The position numbers and the translations under genes are program-made. Under the pieces are notes generated by a model, which saw nothing but the letters and a program-made list of their open reading frames with translations, ran no database searches and was not told where the DNA came from. 64,000 bases of DNA from Hyphomicrobiales bacterium (GTDB taxonomy: Bacteria > Pseudomonadota > Alphaproteobacteria > Rhizobiales > Beijerinckiaceae): assembly GCA_900473415.1 (NCBI GenBank), contig UCLR01000003.1, positions 124,001 through 188,000 of the forward strand, in the 5' to 3' direction. Of this stretch, positions 18,971 to 26,242 are shown piece by piece (the first letter of the stretch is position 1; each line of letters opens with the position of its first letter).

Positions 18971-19034
18971 GGCGGCGCCCCGGCGCCGCCCATCGCCGCC
19001 CGGTCCTGCAGCGACCGGGCGGTTTCCCTTTCCC
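18971..19034 (+). terminator. Tandem hairpins after the binding-protein gene
   Basis: First hairpin: 9-base arms GGCGGCGCC (18971-18979) and GGCGCCGCC (18982-18990). Second: 10-base arms CCGCCCGGTC (18996-19005) and GACCGGGCGG (19013-19022) with a 7-base loop, followed by the T-rich TTTCCCTTTCCC. The second looks like an intrinsic terminator. As the GpdQ-like gene starts at 19056 on the same strand, the pair may act as a partial terminator or mRNA stabiliser that raises binding-protein output. Confidence 0.6.
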
Positions 19035-19055
19035 GACCCGCCGGACGTTTCCCCG

Positions 19056-19898
19056 ATGATCATCGCCCAGCTCAGCGACTTCCACGCCCGCCCCCATGGC
19101 AACCCGGCCTATGGCATCGTCGAAACCAATCCGGCGATCGAACGGGCCGTGGACGAGATCCTGAAGCTGGAACCGCGGCCCGATTGCGTGCTGGTCACCG
19201 GCGATCTCTCTGATTGCGGCCTGCCGGAGGAATACGGCATTGTCCGCGCCGCCCTGCGGCGCCTGCCGATGCCGGTTTACGTCATCCCCGGCAATCATGA
19301 CCGCCGCGACACCTTCGCTGCGGAGCTGCGCTCCGATCACTCCTACCTGCCGCAGGCGGGCTTCCTGCACTACGTCATCGATGATTTTCCCGTCCGGCTC
19401 ATCGGACTAGACACCGTCGTCGCGGGCGAGGATGGCGGTGAAATCTGCGCCGCTCGCGAGGCCTGGCTCACTGAGCAGCTCGCGCAAGGACGGGGCAAGC
19501 CGACTGTCATCTTCATGCACCATCCGCCCTTCCCTGTCGGCGTCGACGGCATGGACATCATGCCCTGCCTCGTCTCGCCGGGCTTCGCCGCCTTGATCGC
19601 ACGACATCCCGAGATCGAGCGCGTGCTCTGCGGCCATTACCACCGGCCGATCCAGCTCCGTTTCGCCGGCACCATCGGCTATGTCGTGCCGGGAACCGCC
19701 CATCAGGTCGCTCTCGATCTCAGGCCCGGCACCGAGAACAAATTCGTGATGGAGCCACCTGCTCTCGCGCTTCATGTGTGGAAACCTGGGCTTGGCATGG
19801 TCAGCCATCTCCAGCCGATCGGCGACTATGGACCGCGCCGGGATTTCGTGCTCGATCCCGCCTATCCCGGAAAGCCGCAAACGGTGCCTGCCCAATGA
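19056..19898 (+). CDS. GpdQ-like glycerophosphodiesterase (class III phosphodiesterase)
   Basis: Binuclear-metal phosphodiesterase, 280 residues, cytosolic. Motifs: QLSDFHARPHG (residues 5-15), VTGDLSDCGLPEEY, IPGNHDRRDTF, IFMHHPPFPVG and LCGHYHRPIQ. From memory of the family, this order and wording (GDIVNCGRPEEY, FMHHPPLPLG, FCGHNH in the characterised Enterobacter enzyme GpdQ) match GpdQ better than CpdA, so hydrolysis of glycerophosphodiesters to glycerol-3-phosphate and an alcohol is the best guess. It lies downstream of the ABC genes and its stop overlaps the next ATG (ATGA), coupling it to the IMPase-type phosphatase. A non-homologous UgpQ-type enzyme for the same reaction is at 29477. 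Confidence 0.85.
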   Translation: MIIAQLSDFHARPHGNPAYGIVETNPAIERAVDEILKLEPRPDCVLVTGDLSDCGLPEEYGIVRAALRRLPMPVYVIPGNHDRRDTFAAELRSDHSYLPQAGFLHYVIDDFPVRLIGLDTVVAGEDGGEICAAREAWLTEQLAQGRGKPTVIFMHHPPFPVGVDGMDIMPCLVSPGFAALIARHPEIERVLCGHYHRPIQLRFAGTIGYVVPGTAHQVALDLRPGTENKFVMEPPALALHVWKPGLGMVSHLQPIGDYGPRRDFVLDPAYPGKPQTVPAQ

Positions 19899-20686
19899 CC
19901 GCCTCCCGTCTTCTCGCTTTGCTCGACCAAGCCGACGCCCTCGCCCGCCGCGCCGGCGAGGTGCTCGTGCAGATGCAGGGCGCCGAACTCGGCGTCACCC
20001 GCAAGGAGCTGAACGATGTCGTCACCGCGGCTGACCTCGCCTCCGAGCGCCTCGTCATCGACGGCCTGCGCGCCCTGACGCCGGAGGCCGCGATCCTGTC
20101 GGAGGAGGCCGGCTTCTCCGGGTCGGAACAGGCGCCGCGCTGGATCATCGACCCGCTCGACGGCACGGTGAATTATGCCGGCGGGCTGCCCTGGTTCTCC
20201 GTCACCCTGGCTTATCAGGAACAGGGCCGCACCGTGCTCGGCCTGACCTATGCGCCGCTGGCAGGGCTCTCCGCGCGCTTTGCCGAAGGCGGCATCGCGA
20301 CGGTCGATGGCCGGCCGGCGCGCGTCTCCTCCACGGCACGCCTGAGCGACGCCGTCGTCTCGATCTGCCTGACCTCGCATTACACAGCCGACGAAGCAAA
20401 CCGGACGAGCGACGTGATCCGTCGCCTTGCCGGCCTGTGCCGGGGCGTGCGGGTCATCGTCTCCGGTGGGCTGGAGATGTCGCTGGTGGCGGCCGGCCGG
20501 CTCGACGCCTTCATCGGCCTCAAGGCCGACATCGTCTCGCATGCCGCGGCAATACCGCTGGTGCGGGCGGCTGGCGGCAAGGTGACGACGGTCGAGGGCC
20601 GGGATTCCCGCGATGAAGACCTGGAGAAGGTCGTGACCAACGGCCTGATTCACGACGAATTGCTGCAGGCGATCCGCAGCGCCTGA
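19895..20686 (+). CDS. Inositol monophosphatase-family phosphatase
   Basis: Mg-dependent phosphatase of 263 residues, expected to remove phosphate from a polyol or sugar phosphate. The first metal-site Glu is in SEEAG (about residue 70) and the second motif is WIIDPLDGTVNYAGGLPW. The C-terminal motif, normally W/x-D-x-A-A-x-x-P-I/L-V, reads IVSHAAAIPLVRAAGG, so the usual Asp metal ligand is replaced by Ser or His. Its ATG overlaps the stop of the GpdQ-like gene. Alternatives such as histidinol-phosphatase or CysQ activity are less likely in this context. Activity should be regarded as unproven because of the missing Asp. Confidence 0.85.
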   Translation: MTASRLLALLDQADALARRAGEVLVQMQGAELGVTRKELNDVVTAADLASERLVIDGLRALTPEAAILSEEAGFSGSEQAPRWIIDPLDGTVNYAGGLPWFSVTLAYQEQGRTVLGLTYAPLAGLSARFAEGGIATVDGRPARVSSTARLSDAVVSICLTSHYTADEANRTSDVIRRLAGLCRGVRVIVSGGLEMSLVAAGRLDAFIGLKADIVSHAAAIPLVRAAGGKVTTVEGRDSRDEDLEKVVTNGLIHDELLQAIRSA

Positions 20687-20696
20687 GGCACCGCTG

Positions 20697-21647
20697 TCAG
20701 GCCGGCGCCGGGCTCTCCAGCACGGCGGCCGCCGCGTCTTCATCTGTGATCAGCACTGAGGCCAGCTTCCCGCGCAGCGTGGCGGCGATGACCTCCGCCT
20801 TGTTGGTCCCGCCAGATGCGAGAATCACGGTCGGTATCCGGCACAAGGCATCGAGCGGCAGGGCGATGGCGCGGCGATTGATCGGATGATCGATGGCCTG
20901 GCCGCTGCGGTCGATGAACTGTCCGAGCATGTCGCCGACCGCCCCTGCCTCCGCCAGCTCCGCGACGCGAACGTCGCCCGGCAGCCCGTAGCGGACAAGC
21001 AGCGAACGCTCGCTCAGGTCGCCCGCGCTCAGGATCGCGACGTCGGTCGCCCGGATGCGGGCGAAGGCCGCCTCGAACACATCCTGCGCCAGGATGGTGT
21101 CGCGCGATTGCGGGGCGCCCGCATAGATCGGGGCTGCCAGATAGTGGCATTCCGCCTGCCAGAGCCGCGCGAAGCGGCTCGCGATCTCGAAGGTGTTGAT
21201 CTCGATGCCGTAGGTCAGCCCGCCCATCATCGAGGTCACCGCAAGCTCGCGGTACTGCCCCGGACGGACATGGCGGATGGTCTCCCTGAGCGTGCCGCCC
21301 CAACCGACGCCGAAGATGCCGCTCGGCTTTTCCTCGATCATCCGCGAGACGAATTCACCGGCCGCCTTGCCGATCTGGGCCGCGATCTGGTCGGGCTCGG
21401 CGGGGCTGGGCACGACGATCGCATCCTTCAGGCCGAATTCGGCAATCAGCGCTCGTTCGAGCCGGACGCAGCTCTCCAGCCGGGAATTGATGGTGATGTT
21501 GACCAGGCCGCTGCTGCGCGCCTCGACCAGGAGCCGGTTGACGCGCAAGCGGGTCATCTTCAGCCGATCCGCGATTTCCGCCTGTGTCAGCCCCTCCATA
21601 TAGTAGAGCCAGGCGGCTCGAACTTGCGTCTGAGGTTCCTCCGGCAT
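20697..21647 (-). CDS. SorC-family sugar-binding transcriptional regulator
   Basis: 316 residues. N-terminal helix-turn-helix: YMEGLTQAEIADRLKMTRL to RVNRLLVEARSSGLV (residues 16-50). The rest is the SorC sugar-phosphate effector domain with GIFGVGWGGTLRETIRH, AGDLSERSLL (phosphate-sugar site region) and the C-terminal ASGGTNKAEVIAATLRGKLASVLITDE. It ends ten bases from the convergent IMPase gene and is divergent from the zinc dehydrogenase/xylulokinase genes, so it probably controls them, and perhaps the operon beginning at 13715. Candidate operator at 21784-21805. Its effector should be a phosphorylated sugar or polyol. Confidence 0.9.
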   Translation of the reverse strand: MPEEPQTQVRAAWLYYMEGLTQAEIADRLKMTRLRVNRLLVEARSSGLVNITINSRLESCVRLERALIAEFGLKDAIVVPSPAEPDQIAAQIGKAAGEFVSRMIEEKPSGIFGVGWGGTLRETIRHVRPGQYRELAVTSMMGGLTYGIEINTFEIASRFARLWQAECHYLAAPIYAGAPQSRDTILAQDVFEAAFARIRATDVAILSAGDLSERSLLVRYGLPGDVRVAELAEAGAVGDMLGQFIDRSGQAIDHPINRRAIALPLDALCRIPTVILASGGTNKAEVIAATLRGKLASVLITDEDAAAAVLESPAPA

Positions 21648-21783
21648 GGCGGCATCCTGATGCGATGGGCTCCGCTAGCGGCAGGCGCAGCGGCATTCGG
21701 CGAGGCTTCCAAGCTGGCTTACATCGCTTTCGGGCTCTCCCACAACGTGTAGGGCCCGGGCGGTTTCGCGCTTGACGAAAACC

Positions 21784-21805
21784 AATGTAAATCACAAAAT
21801 ACATT
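21784..21805. promoter_or_regulatory. Inverted repeat in the SorC/dehydrogenase divergent promoter
   Basis: AATGTA (21784-21789) and TACATT (21800-21805) are separated by 10 bases in an AT-rich patch, 36 bases before the dehydrogenase ATG and 137 bases from the SorC start. CATTTGT at the right arm also occurs near the palindrome at 13599-13616. Position and symmetry suit a SorC operator; binding is inference. Confidence 0.4.
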
Positions 21806-21841
21806 TGTCGAAGGCTTTCCGCGAAACGAGCGCCGACCTCC

Positions 21842-22882
21842 ATGTCCCATGCCGTCTTCCTCCACGCCGCAGGCGACGCACGCGTCGCGCCCTTCAATCT
21901 CCGCGAGGGAGCGAGCGGGGAAACCCTGCTCGACGTCGCCGCCGTCGGGCTCTGCGGCAGTGATCTGCATTATTACAAGGATGGCGGCATCGGCTCGGCC
22001 GTGATCGGGACGCCTTTCGTGCCCGGGCATGAGTTCAGCGGCTGGCTGACCGAGGACCTGCCGGAACTCGGCCTCGCGCGCGGCGCCCTCGTCGCCGTCG
22101 ACCCCAACCAAGCCTGCGGTCATTGCGAGCATTGCCGGAGCGGGCATCCCAATCTCTGTCCCGAAGTCGTCTTCATCGGGGCTCCCCCGTATGATGGGGC
22201 AATGACGGAACGAATCTGGGTGCCGAAATCGCAGATCGTGCCGGTGCCCGAAACGTTCTCGCCAAGTGATGCGGTGATGCTGGAGCCGCTCGGCGTCGCG
22301 ATCCACGCGGTGGATCTGGCCAAGCCCCGCCTGCTCGAGCGCGTGGCCCTCGTCGGCTGCGGTCCGATCGGTCTTCTGATCCTGCAGGTATTGCGGGCGG
22401 CGGGGGTGGGGGAAATCCTCGCCTGTGATCCGCAGCCCCATCGTCGCGAGCTGGCACTCAGGCTGGGCGCGCACAAGGCTGGCGCGAGCGTCGCCGACAT
22501 CAGCGAGTGGACGAGGGGCGAAGGCCTGCCGTTGGTCATCGAGGCGACGAACGCGCCGGAAGGATTTCGCGACGCGGTCCGCGCCGCCCGCATCGGCGGG
22601 CGCGTGGTTCTGGTCGGCATACCCGACGGCGACAGCTATGTGATCTCGGCAGCCGAGGCCCGTAGGCGTGGCTTGAACATCAAGTTCTCGCGCCGGATGG
22701 GCCATGTCTATCCGCGCGCGATCGAGCTGGTGGCGCTGGGCAGGGTCGATGTCGAGGCCGTGGTCAGCCACCGCTTTCCGCTCGCCGAGGGGCCGGCCGC
22801 CTTCCGTCGTCACGCCGCCAACGAGGCCGGCATGGTCAAGAGCATGATCTATCCGGGCGGCCTGCCCGATGAGCACCGCTGA
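21842..22882 (+). CDS. Zinc-dependent polyol dehydrogenase (sorbitol/idonate dehydrogenase type)
   Basis: Medium-chain alcohol dehydrogenase of 346 residues. Catalytic zinc ligands are in LCGSDLHYYKDGG and GHEFSGW; the structural zinc loop NQACGHCEHCRSGHPNLCPE has the four Cys residues. The NAD-binding motif is ALVGCGPIGLLILQVL. The HYYKDGG wording is common in L-idonate, xylitol and sorbitol dehydrogenases. It lies 20 bases upstream of a xylulokinase gene, so oxidation of a pentitol or hexitol (for example xylitol or arabitol to xylulose, or sorbitol to fructose) followed by phosphorylation is likely. Divergent from the SorC regulator. Confidence 0.9.
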   Translation: MSHAVFLHAAGDARVAPFNLREGASGETLLDVAAVGLCGSDLHYYKDGGIGSAVIGTPFVPGHEFSGWLTEDLPELGLARGALVAVDPNQACGHCEHCRSGHPNLCPEVVFIGAPPYDGAMTERIWVPKSQIVPVPETFSPSDAVMLEPLGVAIHAVDLAKPRLLERVALVGCGPIGLLILQVLRAAGVGEILACDPQPHRRELALRLGAHKAGASVADISEWTRGEGLPLVIEATNAPEGFRDAVRAARIGGRVVLVGIPDGDSYVISAAEARRRGLNIKFSRRMGHVYPRAIELVALGRVDVEAVVSHRFPLAEGPAAFRRHAANEAGMVKSMIYPGGLPDEHR

Positions 22883-22902
22883 ACCCGCCGGCAGGAGCTG
22901 AT

Positions 22903-24363
22903 GTGACCTTCATCGGCATCGATCTCGGGACGTCCTCGGTCAAGGCCGTTCTGGTCGATGACCGGCAGCGCCTACTCGCAACGGCAACGCGAGAGCTCGT
23001 TGTCAGTCGCCCCGCCCCGCTCTGGTCAGAGCAGAACCCGGCCGATTGGGTCGCCGCGACGCTGGAAGCCCTGCGCAACCTGAAGCGTTCGGCCTCCGAG
23101 GCATTCCGTCGCTGTGTCGGCATCGGCCTCTCCGGACAGATGCACGGTGCGGTACTGCTGGACGAGCGGGACCGGCCCTTGCGCCCCTGCATCCTCTGGA
23201 ACGATGGCCGTGCCGCGGCCGAGTGTGCAGAGATCGAGGCAGCCGAGCCCGCCTCCCGCGCGATCACCGGCAATATCGCCATGCCCGGCTTCACGGCGCC
23301 CAAGCTCCTCTGGCTGCGCAGGCACGAGCCTGAGATCTTCGGGCGCACCCGCAAGGTCCTGCTGCCGAAGGCCTATCTGCGACTGGCGCTGGCGGGCGAG
23401 GCGATCGAGGAGATGTCCGACGCCTCCGGCACGCTCTGGCTCGATACCGGCCGCCGCGACTGGTCCGACCGGATGCTGGCCGCGACCGGGCTTGAACGCA
23501 GTCACATGCCGGTCCTCGTCGAGGGCTCGCAGCCCGCCGGCCGCATGCGTCCGGAACTCGCTCTCGAACTCGGCTTCGACGCCGCTCCCCTCCTGGCCGG
23601 CGGCGCCGGCGACAATGCCGCGGGCGCTGTTGGGCTGGGCGCGGTCGCACCCGGCAGCTCCTTCCTGTCGCTCGGCACCTCCGGCGTGCTCTGGCGCACG
23701 ACCGCCGGCTTCGAGCCGCGCGCGGGCAGTGCCGTCCATGCCTTCTGTCATGCCCTGCCCGATCGTTGGCACCAGATGTCGGTTCATCTCTCGGCTGCCG
23801 CCTGCCTGAGCTGGTGGGCGTCGGTCTCAGGACAACCGGAGGCGGCACTGTTGGGAGAACTCGGCCCACAGGTGGAGCAGCCCTCGCCCGTGCTCTTCAC
23901 CCCCTATCTTTCGGGCGAACGCACACCTCACAACGATCCGCAGATGCGCGGCCTCTTCGCCGGCCTCGGGCACGATACGGATCGCGAGGCGATGACCCAG
24001 GCCGTTCTGGAGGGCGTCGCCTTCGCCTTCCGGGATGGCAAGGACGCGCTGGAAACCGGAGGCTCGCCAATCCGGGAAGCCATGGTCATCGGCGGCGGCG
24101 CGCGTTCGGACACGTGGCTATCGATCCTCGCGGACGCGCTGAACCTGCCGCTCAAGCGCTATGATCAGGCCGAGGCCGGTGCCGCCTTGGGGGCCGCGCG
24201 CCTCGCCCTCCTTGCCTGCACCGGCCAGGAGCCAGAGGTCGTCTGCACGGCCCCACCGGGCGAGGCCGGCCTCTTCATGCCACATCCCGCCAGAGCCGCT
24301 GCCTATGCCGAGCGCTACGCGATCTGGCGGCGTGCTGCGGAGGTCAGCCGCACGTTGCGCTGA
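22903..24363 (+). CDS. xylB: Xylulokinase-type FGGY carbohydrate kinase
   Basis: ATP-dependent kinase for D-xylulose (or a related ketose), 486 residues. N-terminal phosphate-binding loop IGIDLGTSSVKAVLVDD, GIGLSGQMHGAVLLD (substrate-site QMHG typical of XylB), ILWNDGRAAAEC, and the second-domain SLGTSGVLWRT and GGGARSDTWL. Translation starts at GTG 22903 with CAGGAG upstream; the ATG two bases earlier is out of frame and runs into TGA at once. Operon partner of the zinc dehydrogenase, so their products should act in sequence. XylB is by motif and context; other ketoses remain possible. Confidence 0.9.
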   Translation: MTFIGIDLGTSSVKAVLVDDRQRLLATATRELVVSRPAPLWSEQNPADWVAATLEALRNLKRSASEAFRRCVGIGLSGQMHGAVLLDERDRPLRPCILWNDGRAAAECAEIEAAEPASRAITGNIAMPGFTAPKLLWLRRHEPEIFGRTRKVLLPKAYLRLALAGEAIEEMSDASGTLWLDTGRRDWSDRMLAATGLERSHMPVLVEGSQPAGRMRPELALELGFDAAPLLAGGAGDNAAGAVGLGAVAPGSSFLSLGTSGVLWRTTAGFEPRAGSAVHAFCHALPDRWHQMSVHLSAAACLSWWASVSGQPEAALLGELGPQVEQPSPVLFTPYLSGERTPHNDPQMRGLFAGLGHDTDREAMTQAVLEGVAFAFRDGKDALETGGSPIREAMVIGGGARSDTWLSILADALNLPLKRYDQAEAGAALGAARLALLACTGQEPEVVCTAPPGEAGLFMPHPARAAAYAERYAIWRRAAEVSRTLR

Positions 24364-24392
24364 CCCCGTTGAGTGTTTGACAGAAGGTCGAT

Positions 24393-24417
24393 CGAATGCT
24401 CTTCATGTGAGCATTCG
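24393..24417. promoter_or_regulatory. Operator candidate: CGAATGCT / AGCATTCG inverted repeat
   Basis: Perfect 8-base arms at 24393-24400 and 24410-24417 with a 9-base spacer. TTGACA (24377-24382) lies just upstream and the HAD-phosphatase ATG begins 20 bases downstream. The same core, ATGCT-9 bases-AGCAT, recurs before the ugpB-like gene at 26181-26217. The SorC regulator encoded second in this operon is the natural candidate to bind both sites. Confidence 0.55.
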
Positions 24418-24437
24418 TTCGAACCGACTGTTGTCCA

Positions 24438-25115
24438 ATGCGCTCTCCGCACCCAGATTTCGACCTCGTCATCCTCGATTGCGATGGCGTGCTCGTCGAT
24501 AGCGAAACGATCAGCTGCCGGACCCTGGTCGACATTCTCTCGCCTTTCGACCCAAGCTATGATCTGGAGACGGTCATGCGCCGCTATCTCGGGCGGCCGG
24601 CCAGCGCAGTCATCGAGGATTACGAGAGAATGACCGGCCGCCCGGCCTCGGCCGACTTCACGCGGGACTGGCGAGCTCGGCTCTTCGCGGCGTTCAGGAG
24701 CGACCTCCAGCCGGTCGCGGGCGTCCGCGAGGCCGTCGCAACCTTCGGCAGCGATTATTGCGTCGCCTCGTCCAGCGACGAGGAGCGCATCGAGATCTGC
24801 TTGCGCAAGACCGCCCTCTGGGATCTTTTCGAGGGCCGGATCTTCAGCACGACGCGCGTGCAACGGGGCAAGCCGGCTCCCGACCTCTTCTTGCTGGCGG
24901 CAAGCGAGCGCGGCGTCGCGCCCGAGCGCTGCCTGGTGATCGAGGACAGCGTCAGCGGCGTCACTGCGGCGAAGGCTGCGGGCATGACCGCATACGGCCT
25001 TGCCGCCGGCAGCCATTTCGCTGTCCTGGACCAGCGACAGGCGCTTCTGGCAGCCGGAGCCGATCGCCTCTTCGAATCCTGGCGGAACCTCGCCCTCGCG
25101 CCTGTGGCGATCTGA
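24438..25115 (+). CDS. HAD-family phosphatase (beta-phosphoglucomutase-like)
   Basis: 225-residue haloacid dehalogenase-type hydrolase. Motif I LDCDGVLVDSE carries the nucleophile Asp near residue 14; motif II is VASSSD; motif III is RGKPAPDLFL; motif IV is CLVIEDSVSGVTAAKAAGM. The cap inserted after motif I is helical. Such enzymes remove phosphate from small sugar or polyol phosphates (sorbitol-6-P, 2-deoxyglucose-6-P, G3P) or act as mutases. Nine bases separate it from a SorC regulator gene downstream, with which it shares a promoter. No strong Shine-Dalgarno sequence precedes the ATG. Confidence 0.87.
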   Translation: MRSPHPDFDLVILDCDGVLVDSETISCRTLVDILSPFDPSYDLETVMRRYLGRPASAVIEDYERMTGRPASADFTRDWRARLFAAFRSDLQPVAGVREAVATFGSDYCVASSSDEERIEICLRKTALWDLFEGRIFSTTRVQRGKPAPDLFLLAASERGVAPERCLVIEDSVSGVTAAKAAGMTAYGLAAGSHFAVLDQRQALLAAGADRLFESWRNLALAPVAI

Positions 25116-25123
25116 AGGCTCCG

Positions 25124-26071
25124 ATGGCCGAGAACGACAGCAACCGCCTCGATGACGCTGCCCGCGCCGGCTGGCTCTACTACATCGCCGGCCGCACCCA
25201 GGACGACATCGCGCAGATCCTCAACATCTCGCGACCGGCGGCGCAGCGCCTCGTCTCGCTCTGCCGCAGCGAGGGGCTGATCAGCTTCCGCATGAACCAC
25301 CCGATCAGCACCTGCATGGATCTCGCCGCCCGGCTGCGGGACCGCTTCGAACTGCTGCACTGTGACGTGGCCCCCTCTGACGGCTCGGCTGGAACGGGCG
25401 CGGCCGGCATCGCTGCGCTCGGCGGCGTACTCATCGAACGCTGGCTGCGCTCGCGCAAATCGCTGGTCATGGCACTGGGAACCGGCCGTTCCATGCGCGC
25501 AAGCATCGAGCGCGTCTCACCGATGTCCTGCCCGCTGCATAGACTCGTCTCGCTGGTCGGCACGATCTCCCCCGATGGCTCCGCCAGCCCCTTCGACACG
25601 CTGGTCAAGCTAGCCGAGATCACCAAGGCGCAGCATTTTCCGATGCCGCTGCCGCTCTATGTCTCGAGCCCCGAGGAACGTGCACAGCTCATCGAGATCG
25701 AGTCGGTCCGCCGCATTCGCGCCATCGCCGGCGAAGCAGACCTCTGGGTGATGGGCATCAGCCAGATCGGAGAGGACGCCGTGCTGTACCGGGACGGCTT
25801 CATGACTCGCAGCGAACTGCTCGACATGGTTCGCCACGGAGCGGTCGGCGAAGTGACCGGCTGGGTCTTCGACGCAGAAGGCCGATTCCTTGATCGCGGC
25901 ACGAATCTACGCGTGACCAGCGTGCCGCCAGAACCCGGCAGTGATCGCTTGCGCATCTGCATCGGCCAGGGCCCGGCCAAGGTGACACCGCTGCGCGCCG
26001 CATTGACCGGCAAGATCGTCAACGGCCTCGTCACAGACGAGGACACCGCCCGCGCCCTCCTCGCGGACTGA
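25124..26071 (+). CDS. SorC-family sugar-binding transcriptional regulator
   Basis: 315 residues, paralogous in type to the regulator at 20697. N-terminal HTH GRTQDDIAQILNISRPAAQ then RLVSLCRSEGLI. The effector domain includes MALGTGRSMRASIERV, VSLVGTISPDG and the C-terminal LRAALTGKIVNGLVTDEDTARALL. The ATG at 25124 starts nine bases after the HAD phosphatase; a longer open frame in the same phase is a shadow. It lies directly before the ugpB-like operon and after its own operator candidate (24393-24417), suggesting autoregulation and control of the importer. Confidence 0.9.
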   Translation: MAENDSNRLDDAARAGWLYYIAGRTQDDIAQILNISRPAAQRLVSLCRSEGLISFRMNHPISTCMDLAARLRDRFELLHCDVAPSDGSAGTGAAGIAALGGVLIERWLRSRKSLVMALGTGRSMRASIERVSPMSCPLHRLVSLVGTISPDGSASPFDTLVKLAEITKAQHFPMPLPLYVSSPEERAQLIEIESVRRIRAIAGEADLWVMGISQIGEDAVLYRDGFMTRSELLDMVRHGAVGEVTGWVFDAEGRFLDRGTNLRVTSVPPEPGSDRLRICIGQGPAKVTPLRAALTGKIVNGLVTDEDTARALLAD

Positions 26072-26161
26072 CCCTACCACCAGCTCTGCCTATGGCGCCC
26101 TCCGCGCGCGCGATCGCGCGCGACTGTCGTCTGCCCAGTCCGTCTGCTCCGTCGCCAACGG

Positions 26162-26217
26162 TTGACATGACGAGCCACTGTGCGAGCATATGCTGCAAGA
26201 AAGAGCATATGCTCGCA
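26162..26217 (+). promoter_or_regulatory. Promoter and large inverted-repeat operator before ugpB
   Basis: Perfect 14-base arms TGCGAGCATATGCT (26181-26194) and AGCATATGCTCGCA (26204-26217) with a 9-base spacer; each arm also contains the 10-base palindrome AGCATATGCT. TTGACA at 26162-26167 could be the -35 box, putting the operator over the -10 and start point. It ends 25 bases before the ugpB ATG. The arms and spacer match the site at 24393-24417, which points to the SorC protein at 25124. Confidence 0.65.
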
Positions 26218-26242
26218 TAAGAACTAACGAGGGAGGCTTTGC

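Noticed and set aside
17691..19370. 559-codon minus-strand frame across the binding-protein and GpdQ-like genes
   Set aside because: It mirrors two well-supported genes and spans their gap; composition is typical of antisense frames.
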